Assembly: GCF_900141825.1 (NCBI RefSeq)
Contig: NZ_FQYQ01000008.1
Location: 1 to 64,000 of the forward strand
Source: Pseudobutyrivibrio xylanivorans DSM 14809
GTDB lineage: Bacteria; Bacillota; Clostridia; Lachnospirales; Lachnospiraceae
DNA length: 64,000 nucleotides
Direction: 5' to 3'
Numbering within the stretch: position 1 is the first letter of the stretch; every line of letters begins with the position of its first letter. The translations under genes and the position numbers were made by a program. Shown here piece after piece: positions 53,272-62,167 of the stretch. The notes beneath the pieces are model-generated. The model saw only the letters and a program-made list of their open reading frames with translations. It did not search any database and had not been told where the DNA came from.

Positions 53272-55854
53272 CTATTTCGCTGTTAGCTGAGTTCCATCGC
53301 TATCAATTGTAATGGTACTTCCCTCATGAATATCTCCACCAAGGATGATTTTTGCAGCCATAGTTTCCACATTTTTTTGAATAAATCTACGAAGTGGACG
53401 GGCACCATATACTGGATCATAGCCCTGGTCTATTACAAATTGTTTAGCTGCTGAGGTAAGCTCAATTTTAAGCTGTCTGTCCTCGAGTCTTTGGTTAAGT
53501 TCTTCAAGAATAAGATCTACGATACCTCCGATGTTATCCTTTGTAAGAGGCTTGAACATAATAATTTCATCAAGTCTGTTAAGAAACTCTGGTCGGAATG
53601 AATTTCTAAGCTCACTCATTACCATCTCATTTGTCGCGTCGGTGATCTCGCCAGTTGCTTCATCAATACCCTCAAGCAGATATTGTGAACCAAGGTTAGA
53701 GGTCATGATAATGATTGTGTTTTTGAAATCCACTGTACGTCCCTGAGAATCTGTGATACGGCCATCGTCAAGCACCTGTAAAAGTACGTTGAATACATCT
53801 GGATGAGCCTTTTCAACCTCATCGAAAAGTACTACAGAATATGGCTTGCGTCTCACCGCTTCTGTCAATTGGCCACCCTCATCGTAGCCTACATATCCTG
53901 GAGGCGCTCCGATAAGTCTAGATACGCTAAACTTCTCCATGTACTCGGACATATCAAGACGAACCATTGCGTTCTCATCATCAAAAAGTGCCTGTGCAAG
54001 TGTCTTTGCAAGCTCTGTCTTACCTACACCAGTAGGTCCTAAGAATAGGAATGAACCGATTGGTTTTGTAGGGTCCTTGATACCAGCCTTTGAACGAATG
54101 ATGGCTTCTGATACAAGCTTTACAGCATCATCCTGCCCCATGACTCTCTTGTGCAATTCCTCATCAAGATGAAGTGTCTTGCTTCGCTCACTCTCGTTAA
54201 GCTTTGCCACAGGAATGCCTGTCCATCTTGAAATGATTCTTGCGATTTCATCCTCTGAAACATTTTCGTGAACAAGATTTGCATCTCTGCTCTTAAGTCT
54301 TTCTTCGGCGTCAGCAAGCTGAGCTTCCAATTCAGGAAGTCTGCCATACTGTAGCTTTGCCGCCTCTTCAAGGTCATATTTTTGCTGAGCAATTTTGATT
54401 TGGCCTTGAACGTCATCTAATTCCTCGCGGATTTTTGTAACATCCTCAACAAGCTTTTTCTCGTTATCCCATGCAGCTTTCTTTGTGTTGTACTCGTCTC
54501 GAAGTTCTGAGAGTTCTTTCTGAAGGTCTGCAAGTCTATCCTGAGAAAGCTTGTCTGTTTCCTTTTTAAGAGCGGCCTCTTCAATCTCCAGCTGCATTAC
54601 ACGTCTGTTCATTTCATCCAGCTCTGCTGGCATTGAATCAAGCTCTGTCTTAATAAGTGCACAGGCCTCATCCACAAGGTCGATTGCCTTATCTGGAAGG
54701 AATCTGTCTGAGATGTATCTGTTTGAAAGCGTAGCTGCTGAGACCAACGCGCCATCTGTAATCTTAACTCCATGGAATACTTCGTAACGTTCCTTAAGAC
54801 CACGAAGGATAGAGATGGTATCTTCAACTGTTGGCTCGTCAACCATAACTGGCTGGAAACGACGCTCTAATGCAGCATCCTTTTCAATGTATTCTCTGTA
54901 TTCATCAAGTGTTGTGGCACCGATACAGTGAAGCTCGCCACGGGCAAGCATAGGCTTTAACATGTTGCCTGCATCAAGTCCGCCGCTGCCATTTTTGCCT
55001 GCGCCGATAATAGTATGAAGCTCGTCAATAAACAGGATGATTTCACCATCTGAGTTTTTAATCTCATCAAGAACAGCCTTTAATCTTTCCTCGAATTCAC
55101 CCTGATATTTTGCACCGGCAATCATTGAACCAATTTCAAGTGAGAATACCTTTTTATTCTTAAGTGCATCTGGCACATCACCACGGACAATACGCTGTGC
55201 CAAGCCTTCTACAACTGCTGTTTTACCAACACCTGGTTCACCGATAAGCACTGGATTATTCTTGGTCTTTCGGCTAAGGATTCGGATGACATTTCTGATT
55301 TCCTCATCTCGACCAATTACAGGATCAAGCTTGTTATCGCGTGCTCTTTCTACCAGGTCGTAGCCATACTTCTCAAGTGTATCGTAGGTAGCCTCAGGAT
55401 TATCCGTATTTACGGTTTGGTTTCCTCTAACTGTAGCAAGGACTGCAAGGAAGCTGTCTCTTGTAATGCCAAACTGCTTGAATATGTTCTTTATTGGAGT
55501 GCTTGGCTTCTTAATCATGGCAAGCATAAGGTGCTCTACCGAAACATAGCTATCTCGCATAGCCTTTGCTTCATCCTCGGCATAGGTAAGCACATAATTA
55601 AGCTGCTGACCAACTCTTAGCTGACCTCCCTGCACCTTCACTCTGGCACTGAGAGCTGCATCTATCGCATTTACGAATTGAGTAGTGTCGATATTCATCT
55701 TGCTAATCAGCGAAGGAATCAAACCATTCTCCTGACGCATCAACGCCATCAAAAGATGCTCCTGCTCCAGCTCCTGATTACCATACTCCATTGCTATCTT
55801 TTCACAGCCATTTATGGCTTCTATTGATTTCTGTGTAAATTTCTGGATATTCAT
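53272..55854 (-). CDS. clpB: ATP-dependent disaggregase chaperone ClpB
   Basis: ClpB pulls proteins out of aggregates together with DnaK. The 860-residue protein is full length: N domain (1-145), first AAA+ ring with Walker [18 protein letters not shown] and [13 protein letters not shown], a long middle-domain coiled coil (about 395-530) that distinguishes ClpB from ClpC/ClpA, and second ring with [34 protein letters not shown] and the pore loop [14 protein letters not shown] perfect CIRCE operator lies about 105 bases upstream, so HrcA should control it; a two-hairpin repeat lies in the leader between the two. Confidence 0.97.
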   Translation of the reverse strand: MNIQKFTQKSIEAINGCEKIAMEYGNQELEQEHLLMALMRQENGLIPSLISKMNIDTTQFVNAIDAALSARVKVQGGQLRVGQQLNYVLTYAEDEAKAMRDSYVSVEHLMLAMIKKPSTPIKNIFKQFGITRDSFLAVLATVRGNQTVNTDNPEATYDTLEKYGYDLVERARDNKLDPVIGRDEEIRNVIRILSRKTKNNPVLIGEPGVGKTAVVEGLAQRIVRGDVPDALKNKKVFSLEIGSMIAGAKYQGEFEERLKAVLDEIKNSDGEIILFIDELHTIIGAGKNGSGGLDAGNMLKPMLARGELHCIGATTLDEYREYIEKDAALERRFQPVMVDEPTVEDTISILRGLKERYEVFHGVKITDGALVSAATLSNRYISDRFLPDKAIDLVDEACALIKTELDSMPAELDEMNRRVMQLEIEEAALKKETDKLSQDRLADLQKELSELRDEYNTKKAAWDNEKKLVEDVTKIREELDDVQGQIKIAQQKYDLEEAAKLQYGRLPELEAQLADAEERLKSRDANLVHENVSEDEIARIISRWTGIPVAKLNESERSKTLHLDEELHKRVMGQDDAVKLVSEAIIRSKAGIKDPTKPIGSFLFLGPTGVGKTELAKTLAQALFDDENAMVRLDMSEYMEKFSVSRLIGAPPGYVGYDEGGQLTEAVRRKPYSVVLFDEVEKAHPDVFNVLLQVLDDGRITDSQGRTVDFKNTIIIMTSNLGSQYLLEGIDEATGEITDATNEMVMSELRNSFRPEFLNRLDEIIMFKPLTKDNIGGIVDLILEELNQRLEDRQLKIELTSAAKQFVIDQGYDPVYGARPLRRFIQKNVETMAAKIILGGDIHEGSTITIDSDGTQLTAK

Positions 55855-55877
55855 AAATCTTCTCCTTTCTCCCCTTT

Positions 55878-55927
55878 GCCTTCCCCTTGAGGGGAAGGGG
55901 GACCGCTTTAGCGGTGGATGAGGTGTT
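55878..55927 (-). repeat. Two-hairpin interspersed repeat, copy 3, in the clpB leader
   Basis: Read on the minus strand it is AACACCTCATCC, variable hairpin ACCGCT-AA-AGCGGT, constant hairpin CCTTCCCCTCAAGGGGAAGG. The variable stem differs from copy 1 by an A-T to G-C pair change that keeps pairing. It lies 24-73 bases before the clpB start, between CIRCE and the ribosome site. Confidence 0.85.
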
Positions 55928-55958
55928 CTTTTTATCTAATTATGTTCTAACACAAAAA

Positions 55959-55985
55959 TTAGCACTCTACAAGAGAGAGTGCTAA
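55959..55985 (-). promoter_or_regulatory. CIRCE operator (HrcA site)
   Basis: TTAGCACTC-N9-GAGTGCTAA is a perfect match to the CIRCE consensus, upstream of clpB. HrcA binds it and represses heat-shock genes. Confidence 0.97.
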
Positions 55986-55989
55986 TAAT

Positions 55990-56133
55990 TTATAAATATT
56001 TAAGAATTACATTATCCTTGACACAATACATTCCGTTATTATTTACAACAGTTCTTACATCTTCAAGAGAATTGGGATCAACTATTACAACTATATTTCC
56101 ATTTTTATTCTTCTTCCGTGGATCCTTTTCCAC
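55990..56133 (-). other. Small open frame ending next to CIRCE (possible gene remnant)
   Basis: From a GTG at 56133 the minus strand gives 47 residues with a protein-like middle (NGNIVVIVDPNSLEDVRTVV) and ends in a TAA five bases from CIRCE. The frame is open about 40 bases further upstream without a good start or ribosome site. It may be the 3' remnant of a gene or a small protein. No family was recognised. Confidence 0.25.
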
Positions 56134-56149
56134 GGAGTTTTTTCTTTTT
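56115..56149 (+). terminator. Terminator-like hairpin ahead of the carbamoyltransferase gene
   Basis: TCCGTGG and CCACGGA pair around ATCCTTTT and are followed by GTTTTTTCTTTTT. It lies 66-100 bases before the start at 56215. A TTGACA at 56016-56021 could start a short transcript ending here, so this may be an attenuated leader or a small RNA. Confidence 0.5.
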
Positions 56150-56214
56150 ATATGGCTATTTATCCTTCAATGAAGTACAATTATTACCAAAATATCAAAT
56201 GTGTAGAGGTTAAA

Positions 56215-57039
56215 ATGCGTTCATTCATTAGATTAACGGATTTCAATATTTCAGATTTACTAGAGATATTCGAGATTGCAGAGAATATTGATAAGTATCC
56301 GAACTTTCTCAAGGATAAAACCGTTGTAATGTTCTTTCCTTCAAATAGTATAAGAACTCGCGTTTCTTTCGAAAAAGGAATATATCTCCTGGGAGGTCAA
56401 TCAATCTTATTTGATCCTGCCACATTAGATAAAAAAGAGGATATCAAAGATGTTTTTGGTTACCTCCAGAATTGGGCTGATGCTGTTGTCATCAGACATA
56501 AAGATATCAACCTTCTTGATAAAATATCAACTGTCACTGATATTCCTGTTATAAATGCATTAACCGATGAAAATCATCCCTGCGAAATGATGTCAGATTT
56601 ATATTCAATTTCTAAGCTTCGATCTTCATATCTGGAAGATGAATATTTATTTGTTGGAGCTGCAGGAAATATAGGCAAAGCTTGGAAAGAAGCTTCCGAA
56701 GCTTTTGGTTTTTCTTTATCTCAATGCAGCCCATCTGAATATGCAATTCCAGATGTTAAGCATGGTACTAATTTATCAAAGCTCATTAGTGGGAAAGATA
56801 TAATATGCACAGATTCTATTCCACAAGAAATACTTAATGACTTTAAATCATATCAAATTACAAAGGATATAATGACGCAGGCAAATGATGGTGCCATCCT
56901 AAATCCTTGCCCACCATTCTATCGCGGTGAAGAAGTCTCTGAAAATGTAATTGATTCAGATTTCTTCGTTGGGTATGCATTTAAAAATAATCTTTTAAGA
57001 ATACAGCAAGCGATATTGATTTATTGTTTGTCACACTAA
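56215..57039 (+). CDS. Short divergent aspartate/ornithine carbamoyltransferase-family protein
   Basis: The 274-residue protein is shorter than normal transcarbamylases (about 300-335). The ATG at 56215 has AGAGG ahead and starts MRSFIRLTDFNISDLLEI, as in ornithine carbamoyltransferases. The carbamoyl-phosphate site is SNSIRTRVSFEKG (usually S-T-R-T-R), followed by HPCEMMSDLYSI (usually HPxQ). The late motif is NPCPPFYRGEEVSENVI, which aligns with the HCLPxxRGEEV motif, with proline next to the cysteine. No arginine or pyrimidine genes are near. It may act on an unusual amine or belong to a secondary pathway. The DJ-1 gene follows by 33 bp. Confidence 0.75.
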   Translation: MRSFIRLTDFNISDLLEIFEIAENIDKYPNFLKDKTVVMFFPSNSIRTRVSFEKGIYLLGGQSILFDPATLDKKEDIKDVFGYLQNWADAVVIRHKDINLLDKISTVTDIPVINALTDENHPCEMMSDLYSISKLRSSYLEDEYLFVGAAGNIGKAWKEASEAFGFSLSQCSPSEYAIPDVKHGTNLSKLISGKDIICTDSIPQEILNDFKSYQITKDIMTQANDGAILNPCPPFYRGEEVSENVIDSDFFVGYAFKNNLLRIQQAILIYCLSH

Positions 57040-57072
57040 TTTTTTTTCTTAGATTATGTTGGAGATATTATT

Positions 57073-57657
57073 ATGAAAGTACTTCTATTTTGTTGTAAAG
57101 GCTTTGAAATGATGGAGTTTGCGCCATTCTATGATGTAATAGGCTGGGCCAAAAGTGAATATGGCTTCGATATAGAATTAGAAACCTGCGGATTTAGTCA
57201 TACAGTTCCAAGCGCATTTTGGAATACCGAAATAAAGGTTGGTAAAATTATTAACAAGGTATGTGTTGATGACTATGATGCTCTTGCTATTCCTGGAGGC
57301 GACCACATATACGGATATTTTGAAGAGGCTTATGATGAGAATTTCCTTCAGCTGATAAGAGCTTTTGATACCGCTAACAAAACTATTGCCAGTATCTGTG
57401 TTGGTGCTCTTCCTATAGGAAAAAGCGGTGTTCTGAAAGGAAGAAAAGCTACTACTTATCATTTGATGGATGGATATAGACAAAAACAGCTAGCTGAATT
57501 TGGGGTAAACGTAATAGATAAACCGGTTGTCATTGATAGTAATGTCATTTCATCTTATTGCCCTCAGACGGCTGCCGAAGTAGCTTTCAAATTATTAGAG
57601 GTGTTACTTGGTAAAGAAAAAACAAACACTGTGAAACAAGGTATGGGCTTTCTATAA
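57073..57657 (+). CDS. DJ-1/PfpI-family protein
   Basis: The 194-residue protein has the DJ-1/PfpI fold marks: KVLLFCCKGFEMMEFAPF at the start, DDYDALAIPGGDHIYGYF, and the nucleophile elbow IASICVGALPIGKSG with its cysteine, then KATTYHLMDGYR. DJ-1 relatives include glyoxalases, amidases and chaperones; the exact role is open. A carbamoyltransferase-family gene precedes it and a broken GNAT frame follows without a gap. Confidence 0.85.
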   Translation: MKVLLFCCKGFEMMEFAPFYDVIGWAKSEYGFDIELETCGFSHTVPSAFWNTEIKVGKIINKVCVDDYDALAIPGGDHIYGYFEEAYDENFLQLIRAFDTANKTIASICVGALPIGKSGVLKGRKATTYHLMDGYRQKQLAEFGVNVIDKPVVIDSNVISSYCPQTAAEVAFKLLEVLLGKEKTNTVKQGMGFL

Positions 57658-57856
57658 AAGAGGAAAGTACCTTCTTGATTTTGCAGAGGAGAAAATTGCG
57701 AAGAAGTATGATTCAGTTATTATCGATGCATCATTTCCTGCAAAGAAAATATACAAGAGGCGTGGTTATATTGAGATGGACTACAATATTATTGAGACTT
57801 GTGATGGTGATTATCTTTGTTATGATGTAATGACAAAGAATTTTAAAGATTATTGA
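57658..57856 (+). pseudogene. C-terminal remnant of a GNAT acetyltransferase
   Basis: An open frame with no start reads RGKYLLDFAEEKIAKKYDS, then IIDASFPAKKIYKRRGYIEMD and ends in TGA at 57854-57856. This is the C-terminal third of a GNAT: end of the cofactor loop, helix, then the Y-K-R-R-G-Y-x-E motif. The N-terminal half is missing and the fragment starts right after the DJ-1 stop, so a deletion has joined them. Confidence 0.65.
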
Positions 57857-57880
57857 ATAGTTAATATATTCACATATTGT

Positions 57881-57915
57881 AAAAAAAACGTCTACTGCCT
57901 TCGTGCAGTAGACGT
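57881..57915 (-). terminator. Terminator of the higBA pair
   Basis: ACGTCTACTGC and GCAGTAGACGT form an 11-pair stem. On the minus strand TTTTTTTTA follows. Confidence 0.85.
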
Positions 57916-57944
57916 TAAAATACTCTTTATGAAAATATCAGATA

Positions 57945-58241
57945 CTACCCTTCCATAACAGCTGGCAATGGAAACGGAATAACATTTGTTGGAGCATGCT
58001 GCTCAGCCTTCCAAAGTGTTAACTTCTGTTGCATATTAAGCCAACTTTCAGCTGAAGTGTTTGTTGCTTTACTGATACGTAGAGCCATCTCAGGGCTTAA
58101 TGCTGCCTTCTCATTTACAAACTCAGATAAAGCTTTGCGACTAACGCCAAGCATTTTTGCAGCATCAGTAATAGTTAAATCAAGTGGTTTCATTACATCT
58201 TCTAAAAATACATTTCCTGGATGTGTTGGTTTTCTTGTCAT
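57945..58241 (-). CDS. higA: HigA-type antitoxin (XRE HTH)
   Basis: The 98-residue protein is an HTH antitoxin of the HigA/VapI group: RKPTHPGNVFLEDVMKPLDLT at the start, HTH DAAKMLGVSRKALSEFVNEKA and ALSPEMALRISKATNTSAESWLNMQ, a HigA hallmark. The ATG at 58241 follows AAAGGAGG. It lies 16 bp after higB; the toxin-first order is normal for hig systems. Confidence 0.92.
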   Translation of the reverse strand: MTRKPTHPGNVFLEDVMKPLDLTITDAAKMLGVSRKALSEFVNEKAALSPEMALRISKATNTSAESWLNMQQKLTLWKAEQHAPTNVIPFPLPAVMEG

Positions 58242-58257
58242 ATAGCAGCCTCCTTTC

Positions 58258-58536
58258 TTAATGGTAATCCATATAGTCAACTAGATGAGCATCGTGACCT
58301 TCAAAATAAAATGTCATACGCCAATTACCGTTTACTGTAACTGACCACATATCTTGTTTATCGCCTTTAAGCGGATGTAACCTGTATCCAGGCAAATTCA
58401 TATCTTGTGGTGTCACGCTTGCGTCTAATCTGTCTAACATTCTAGCCAATTTAGGTGCATGATCTGGCTGTATTCCCTTTTTAGATCCTGTTTCAAAGAA
58501 CTCTTTAAGTCCTTTATGTGCAAATGATTTAATCAT
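58258..58536 (-). CDS. higB: HigB-type toxin (RelE/ParE superfamily)
   Basis: The 92-residue protein is a RelE-superfamily mRNA-cleaving toxin of the HigB type: IKSFAHKGLKEFFETGSKKGI, PGYRLHPLKGD, MWSVTVNGNWRMTFYFEG and the final VDYMDYH. The ATG at 58536 gives the normal HigB length; the longer frame runs through the promoter. The -10 box ends six bases before this ATG, so the mRNA may have almost no leader. Confidence 0.92.
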   Translation of the reverse strand: MIKSFAHKGLKEFFETGSKKGIQPDHAPKLARMLDRLDASVTPQDMNLPGYRLHPLKGDKQDMWSVTVNGNWRMTFYFEGHDAHLVDYMDYH

Positions 58537-58542
58537 ATATAA

Positions 58543-58571
58543 ATTGTAACTTGTAACGTGTCGCGTGTCAA
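58543..58571 (-). promoter_or_regulatory. Promoter of higBA
   Basis: On the minus strand TTGACA (58566-58571) and TACAAT (58543-58548) are 17 bases apart. The spacer has tandem words (GACACG twice, GTTACAA/GTTACAA) that are likely sites for autorepression by HigA. Confidence 0.75.
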
Positions 58572-58692
58572 TATTTCTCTTGTTTTTTCTTTCATAATCT
58601 CGCTTTTCTGCCCCCACATAATAGATATTTATCTCACAATAAAGTACAATTGTTTTCAACAATATACTATTTTTGAGGACTATTGATTCTAT

Positions 58693-59883
58693 ATGAAAAA
58701 CATCGCAAAAAAGACCTACTGTTTACTTCTGATGCTTGCATTTAGCACCGTTTTGCTAATAACAGGCTGCTCTTCTCACAATAATAACCAATATAAGAAT
58801 GATTTTGATTTACTTTGGGATGAACTAGAAAACAGCTACCCATATCTCACATATATTGATGAAAATATAATAGATGTAGATGAATTACGCACCAGATATA
58901 CGCTGGAATTGGATTCTGTTCAGGATGTAAATGATTTTGCAAATCTCCTCCAGCGTATGTTCAGCGAAATGAATAACCTGGCTCACTTAGACGTCTTGTC
59001 TCAGGATATGTACCAGGAATATTATTATCTTTATGTTCTAAATAAGATTTCATCAAACGACTATACAACACCTTATTCCGAAGTCTTGCAAGACGATAGG
59101 ATTGCAGAAATTTATACAAAGCCGACAAGTATAGAGGCATTCGAAGGAGAAGAAATCTCTAATCAAGAGGTTTTCATACAATATTACTTTGATCTGAAAG
59201 CTATATACTTTAAAATTCCCTCTTTCTCCCACGAATTGAAAGAGCATGATGAAAAAGTGATTAGCGATGCAATAGAAAAATATCCAGAAGTTGAGAATGT
59301 CATTTTTGATATCACTGGAAATAGTGGCGGAAGCGACTATTATTGGATGGATAACATTGTTGCTCCATTTGGAGGAAGCTACGAACTAAATATAAGGAAC
59401 TTTTTCAAGACATCTTCTACAACTGATAAGTATATAAACATTGTAGAATCATGTCCTACCAATAGGTTAAAAAATGCTCCTGAATGGGCCAATTCATTAG
59501 GATTAGATAAATCTTTTGTTTCGAAATTTAATGTACCTAATGAACCAACTGATAATATGATAATACCAGCTACCATTAAAAGATGGGTGTTAACCGGCCC
59601 AAAAGTCTATTCTGCATCAGATAAATTTGCATATTTCTGTAAATCAACTGGATGGGCTACTCTTGTTGGTGCTCAAACAGGTGGTGATGGTCTAGGTTCC
59701 ACTCCAATTTTAATAATCTTACCTGATTCTGGATTACTTATTCGTTTTTCCTGCACTGCTGGAGAAAACACCGATGGTAGTATGAATGCCATTTTGGGAA
59801 CCACTCCTGATGTTGTAACAATTAAAAATGAGACAGCATTGGAACGCTGCCTTAAATTAATAACAGATGATTCTAGCAAATAA
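58693..59883 (+). CDS. S41-family peptidase lipoprotein
   Basis: The 396-residue protein has a lipoprotein signal (residues 1-26, lipobox LITGC). Residues 35-115 are a helical N-terminal domain. A C-terminal S41 (tail-specific protease) core has VENVIFDITGNSGGSDYYW, the nucleophile-serine region GPKVYSASDKFAYF and GAQTGGDGLGSTPI. No PDZ domain is clear. S41 peptidases cut unfolded or C-terminal protein segments outside the cell; the target is unknown. It stands alone and points away from higBA. Confidence 0.8.
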   Translation: MKNIAKKTYCLLLMLAFSTVLLITGCSSHNNNQYKNDFDLLWDELENSYPYLTYIDENIIDVDELRTRYTLELDSVQDVNDFANLLQRMFSEMNNLAHLDVLSQDMYQEYYYLYVLNKISSNDYTTPYSEVLQDDRIAEIYTKPTSIEAFEGEEISNQEVFIQYYFDLKAIYFKIPSFSHELKEHDEKVISDAIEKYPEVENVIFDITGNSGGSDYYWMDNIVAPFGGSYELNIRNFFKTSSTTDKYINIVESCPTNRLKNAPEWANSLGLDKSFVSKFNVPNEPTDNMIIPATIKRWVLTGPKVYSASDKFAYFCKSTGWATLVGAQTGGDGLGSTPILIILPDSGLLIRFSCTAGENTDGSMNAILGTTPDVVTIKNETALERCLKLITDDSSK

Positions 59884-59919
59884 AAATCAGCAAATCGAGG
59901 ATTGGAGGAAAGAAAACAA

Positions 59920-60342
59920 GTGATTAGATACGAGGAAAATATTTCACCTGAAGAATATTTAGAATTACGTAGATTAGTCGGATGGAGGCTTTTCCCACTC
60001 GAGGAAGCAAAGAATTGTGTTGAAAGAGCTTATATGGTTCTTTGTGTCAGGGATGATGAAAGAGCCATAGGTGTAGTACGATTGTCTTGGGACGGCGGAT
60101 ATGTAGCTTTTATATCAGATGTTATCGTTATCCCTGAATATCAAGGACAGGGAATAGGAAAAAAGCTAGTTGAAGCTGTGATTAACAGAATTAAGAGCGA
60201 AATGAAGCCTGGATATATGGTTAATCTTAATCTTAATTCTGCCAAAGGAAAAGAACCATTCTATGCAAAACTCGGATTCATAGAACGGCCGAATGAAGAA
60301 GTTGGTGCAGGAATGAATCAGTGGCTGATATTGGAAGAATAA
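59920..60342 (+). CDS. GNAT-family N-acetyltransferase
   Basis: The protein of about 140 residues has the YISPEEYLELRRLVGWR-like GNAT opening (here NISPEEYLELRRLVGWR), then ERAIGVVRLSWDGGYVAFISDVIVIPEYQGQGIGKKLVEAVI with the Q-G-Q-G-I-G cofactor loop, and KGKEPFYAKLGF. The start is uncertain: the GTG at 59920 with GGAGG 11 bases ahead is preferred; a TTG at 59902 would overlap that site. It is complete, and the substrate is unknown. Confidence 0.82.
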   Translation: MIRYEENISPEEYLELRRLVGWRLFPLEEAKNCVERAYMVLCVRDDERAIGVVRLSWDGGYVAFISDVIVIPEYQGQGIGKKLVEAVINRIKSEMKPGYMVNLNLNSAKGKEPFYAKLGFIERPNEEVGAGMNQWLILEE

Positions 60343-60346
60343 TTAT

Positions 60347-60601
60347 TTAAATTCCCCCCAATATATCCATTGGATTAGTAGCCTGATTGAACTGTTCCAT
60401 CTTACCACAAGGTTGATCCACACCATCTTTTAGATACCATGTCGCTTGTAAGGGAATCATCCCACAGTCTTGTGCTGCTTCAAGCTCATGACTTCCGCCA
60501 TCACCTACATAAAGGCATTCCCCTGGCTGAACTCCTAGTTTTTCAACACATATCTCATATATCTTTCGATCTGGTTTCTTTACGCCTATGTCACAAGACA
60601 T
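60347..60601 (-). pseudogene. HAD-family hydrolase, C-terminal remnant
   Basis: The 84-codon frame reads GVKKPDRKIYEICVEKLGVQPGECLYVGDGGSHELEAAQDCGMIP, which is HAD motifs III and IV (conserved lysine and the GDGGSHEL acidic site). The N-terminal DxD nucleophile and cap domain are absent. The frame starts at an ATG with no ribosome site beside the hairpin AGAGAGC/GCTCTCT. It is a truncated gene and should be inactive. Confidence 0.75.
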
Positions 60602-60731
60602 TTATCAAGAGAGCGCATATGCTCTCTTATTTCTTTGCCAAAATCAAACTATACCTGCCCTTGAGCTTGCAAAAACCTAGAATCAATGTATAATGGAGCG
60701 AGTTTTTATTTAGAATTTAAAGGTGTGAAAT

Positions 60732-61547
60732 ATGCTCTATTATTTAAAATTAGATGCTTTCTTTAGAAATTTATATGTATTTGATTACATCACTATTGAT
60801 GACTTCAAAAAATATTTAAAAAATAAAAGGATTATGCTATTTATCCAGCTATTACCATTTTTTATGCCATTACTAGCATGTATTATTGGCGGAGCGGCAT
60901 ATCTACTAAACTTTTGTGATGCAGATTCTTCTCTATTTATTATTTTGATGTCAACAGGGCTTATGATAATTTGTTTGCCCGCAGCTCTAACTTTAGGCTT
61001 TATATGTAAGTCAGGAAGACGTATGGCTGAAATAAGACAAGTTGTTCTATCCCCCAATTATATCCAGCCAGAAAAAGCCCAGTTAATCATGAATATCTTA
61101 AACTCCTCTAATCTTGACTTGAATCTAAAATCATTGATAACGACCATAGTATGTGTAGGTTTTACTGTAATAGCACTCGTCAGTCCTTTTGCTATCAACT
61201 TGGCGGATAATATTTCGGCTTCCAGAAATAAGTCACTCCAAAAGCATCTTGCACAGGCAGAGCTTCTCAAAGAAGCTAATAAGGAATCTGGAAATTTCGA
61301 TGCTGCATTAGATAAACTTCGTGAAGACTTTGATGATGAGAAAACCTATTACTACGTGTTCGGTGAAAAAGATTACTTAGGTGAGTCCACTCTTATCATA
61401 GTCCTTGCCAGAGAATCTGAAGAATCAGTATATATGACACACTTTAAAGTTAGGGATACAGGTCTTTACAATCTTGATTGCTGGGTATCTTCCCCAGACA
61501 ATCTTACCAATGAGAATATTATTGAGAAAGCTGATGGTATTTTATAA
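60732..61547 (+). CDS. Unknown membrane protein with three predicted spans
   Basis: The 271-residue protein has two hydrophobic spans near 36-60 (IQLLPFFMPLLACIIGGAAYL) and 68-92, and one near 137-158. A polar C-terminal domain follows (160-271) with acidic helices and strands (TYYYVFGEKDYLGESTLIIVLA). No family was recognised. It is followed after two bases by another membrane-protein gene, so the two probably form an operon and act together. Confidence 0.7.
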   Translation: MLYYLKLDAFFRNLYVFDYITIDDFKKYLKNKRIMLFIQLLPFFMPLLACIIGGAAYLLNFCDADSSLFIILMSTGLMIICLPAALTLGFICKSGRRMAEIRQVVLSPNYIQPEKAQLIMNILNSSNLDLNLKSLITTIVCVGFTVIALVSPFAINLADNISASRNKSLQKHLAQAELLKEANKESGNFDAALDKLREDFDDEKTYYYVFGEKDYLGESTLIIVLARESEESVYMTHFKVRDTGLYNLDCWVSSPDNLTNENIIEKADGIL

Positions 61548-61549
61548 AC

Positions 61550-62167
61550 ATGAATGAATTAACAAACAGTGAAATCAGATTAATAAAAAGACTATTATCA
61601 TATCCAACAATATACATTACACTGATTGTCGTACCTTTAATTAATTTTTTATTCGTAACCTTTTTGGATATGTTTGGCTATGTTCTTTATGAATATAAAG
61701 GACCAAACTATGCTACAGATTTTTCTATATATGTTCTGGCTTTTATTGTTATTGGCATCCTGATGATATTTATTCCTGGCATATTAATGAATACTCATAA
61801 GTGGCTTATAATCAGAAAAAAGCTTGGTGGAGGTCCACGAATCACTCTTGGAGACTTTGAAAATAGCGAAGCAATTTCGCGTACTGCTGGAAATCTAGCT
61901 ACCAGTTACAGCATTGGAGAAGCCCTCTCACGCTCCAATAATGAGTATGTTTCTTCTTATGGAGATGTAGTAAAGGTTGCCTCTGGCCTTTTTTTGCCTA
62001 GATTTATTAAAGCTTTTTTTATCAGTCTAGCAAGTGATGAAGTCTTATATGTAGCCAAAAGAACTGGTGTAAAACCAATTAATCCTGGAATCATTTTTTG
62101 GTTTCCTATGATACTCCTCTTTGCATTCAATCTTGGTTTAAGCATATATTGTTGGAATTATTTTTAA
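61550..62167 (+). CDS. Unknown membrane protein with three predicted spans
   Basis: The 205-residue protein has hydrophobic spans near 18-45 (TIYITLIVVPLINFLFVTFL), 60-82 and 180-202, with a glycine-rich cytoplasmic middle (KKLGGGPRITLGDFENSEAI, NLATSYSIGEALSRSN). No family was recognised. Its gene starts two bases after the previous one, which indicates translational coupling. Confidence 0.7.
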   Translation: MNELTNSEIRLIKRLLSYPTIYITLIVVPLINFLFVTFLDMFGYVLYEYKGPNYATDFSIYVLAFIVIGILMIFIPGILMNTHKWLIIRKKLGGGPRITLGDFENSEAISRTAGNLATSYSIGEALSRSNNEYVSSYGDVVKVASGLFLPRFIKAFFISLASDEVLYVAKRTGVKPINPGIIFWFPMILLFAFNLGLSIYCWNYF

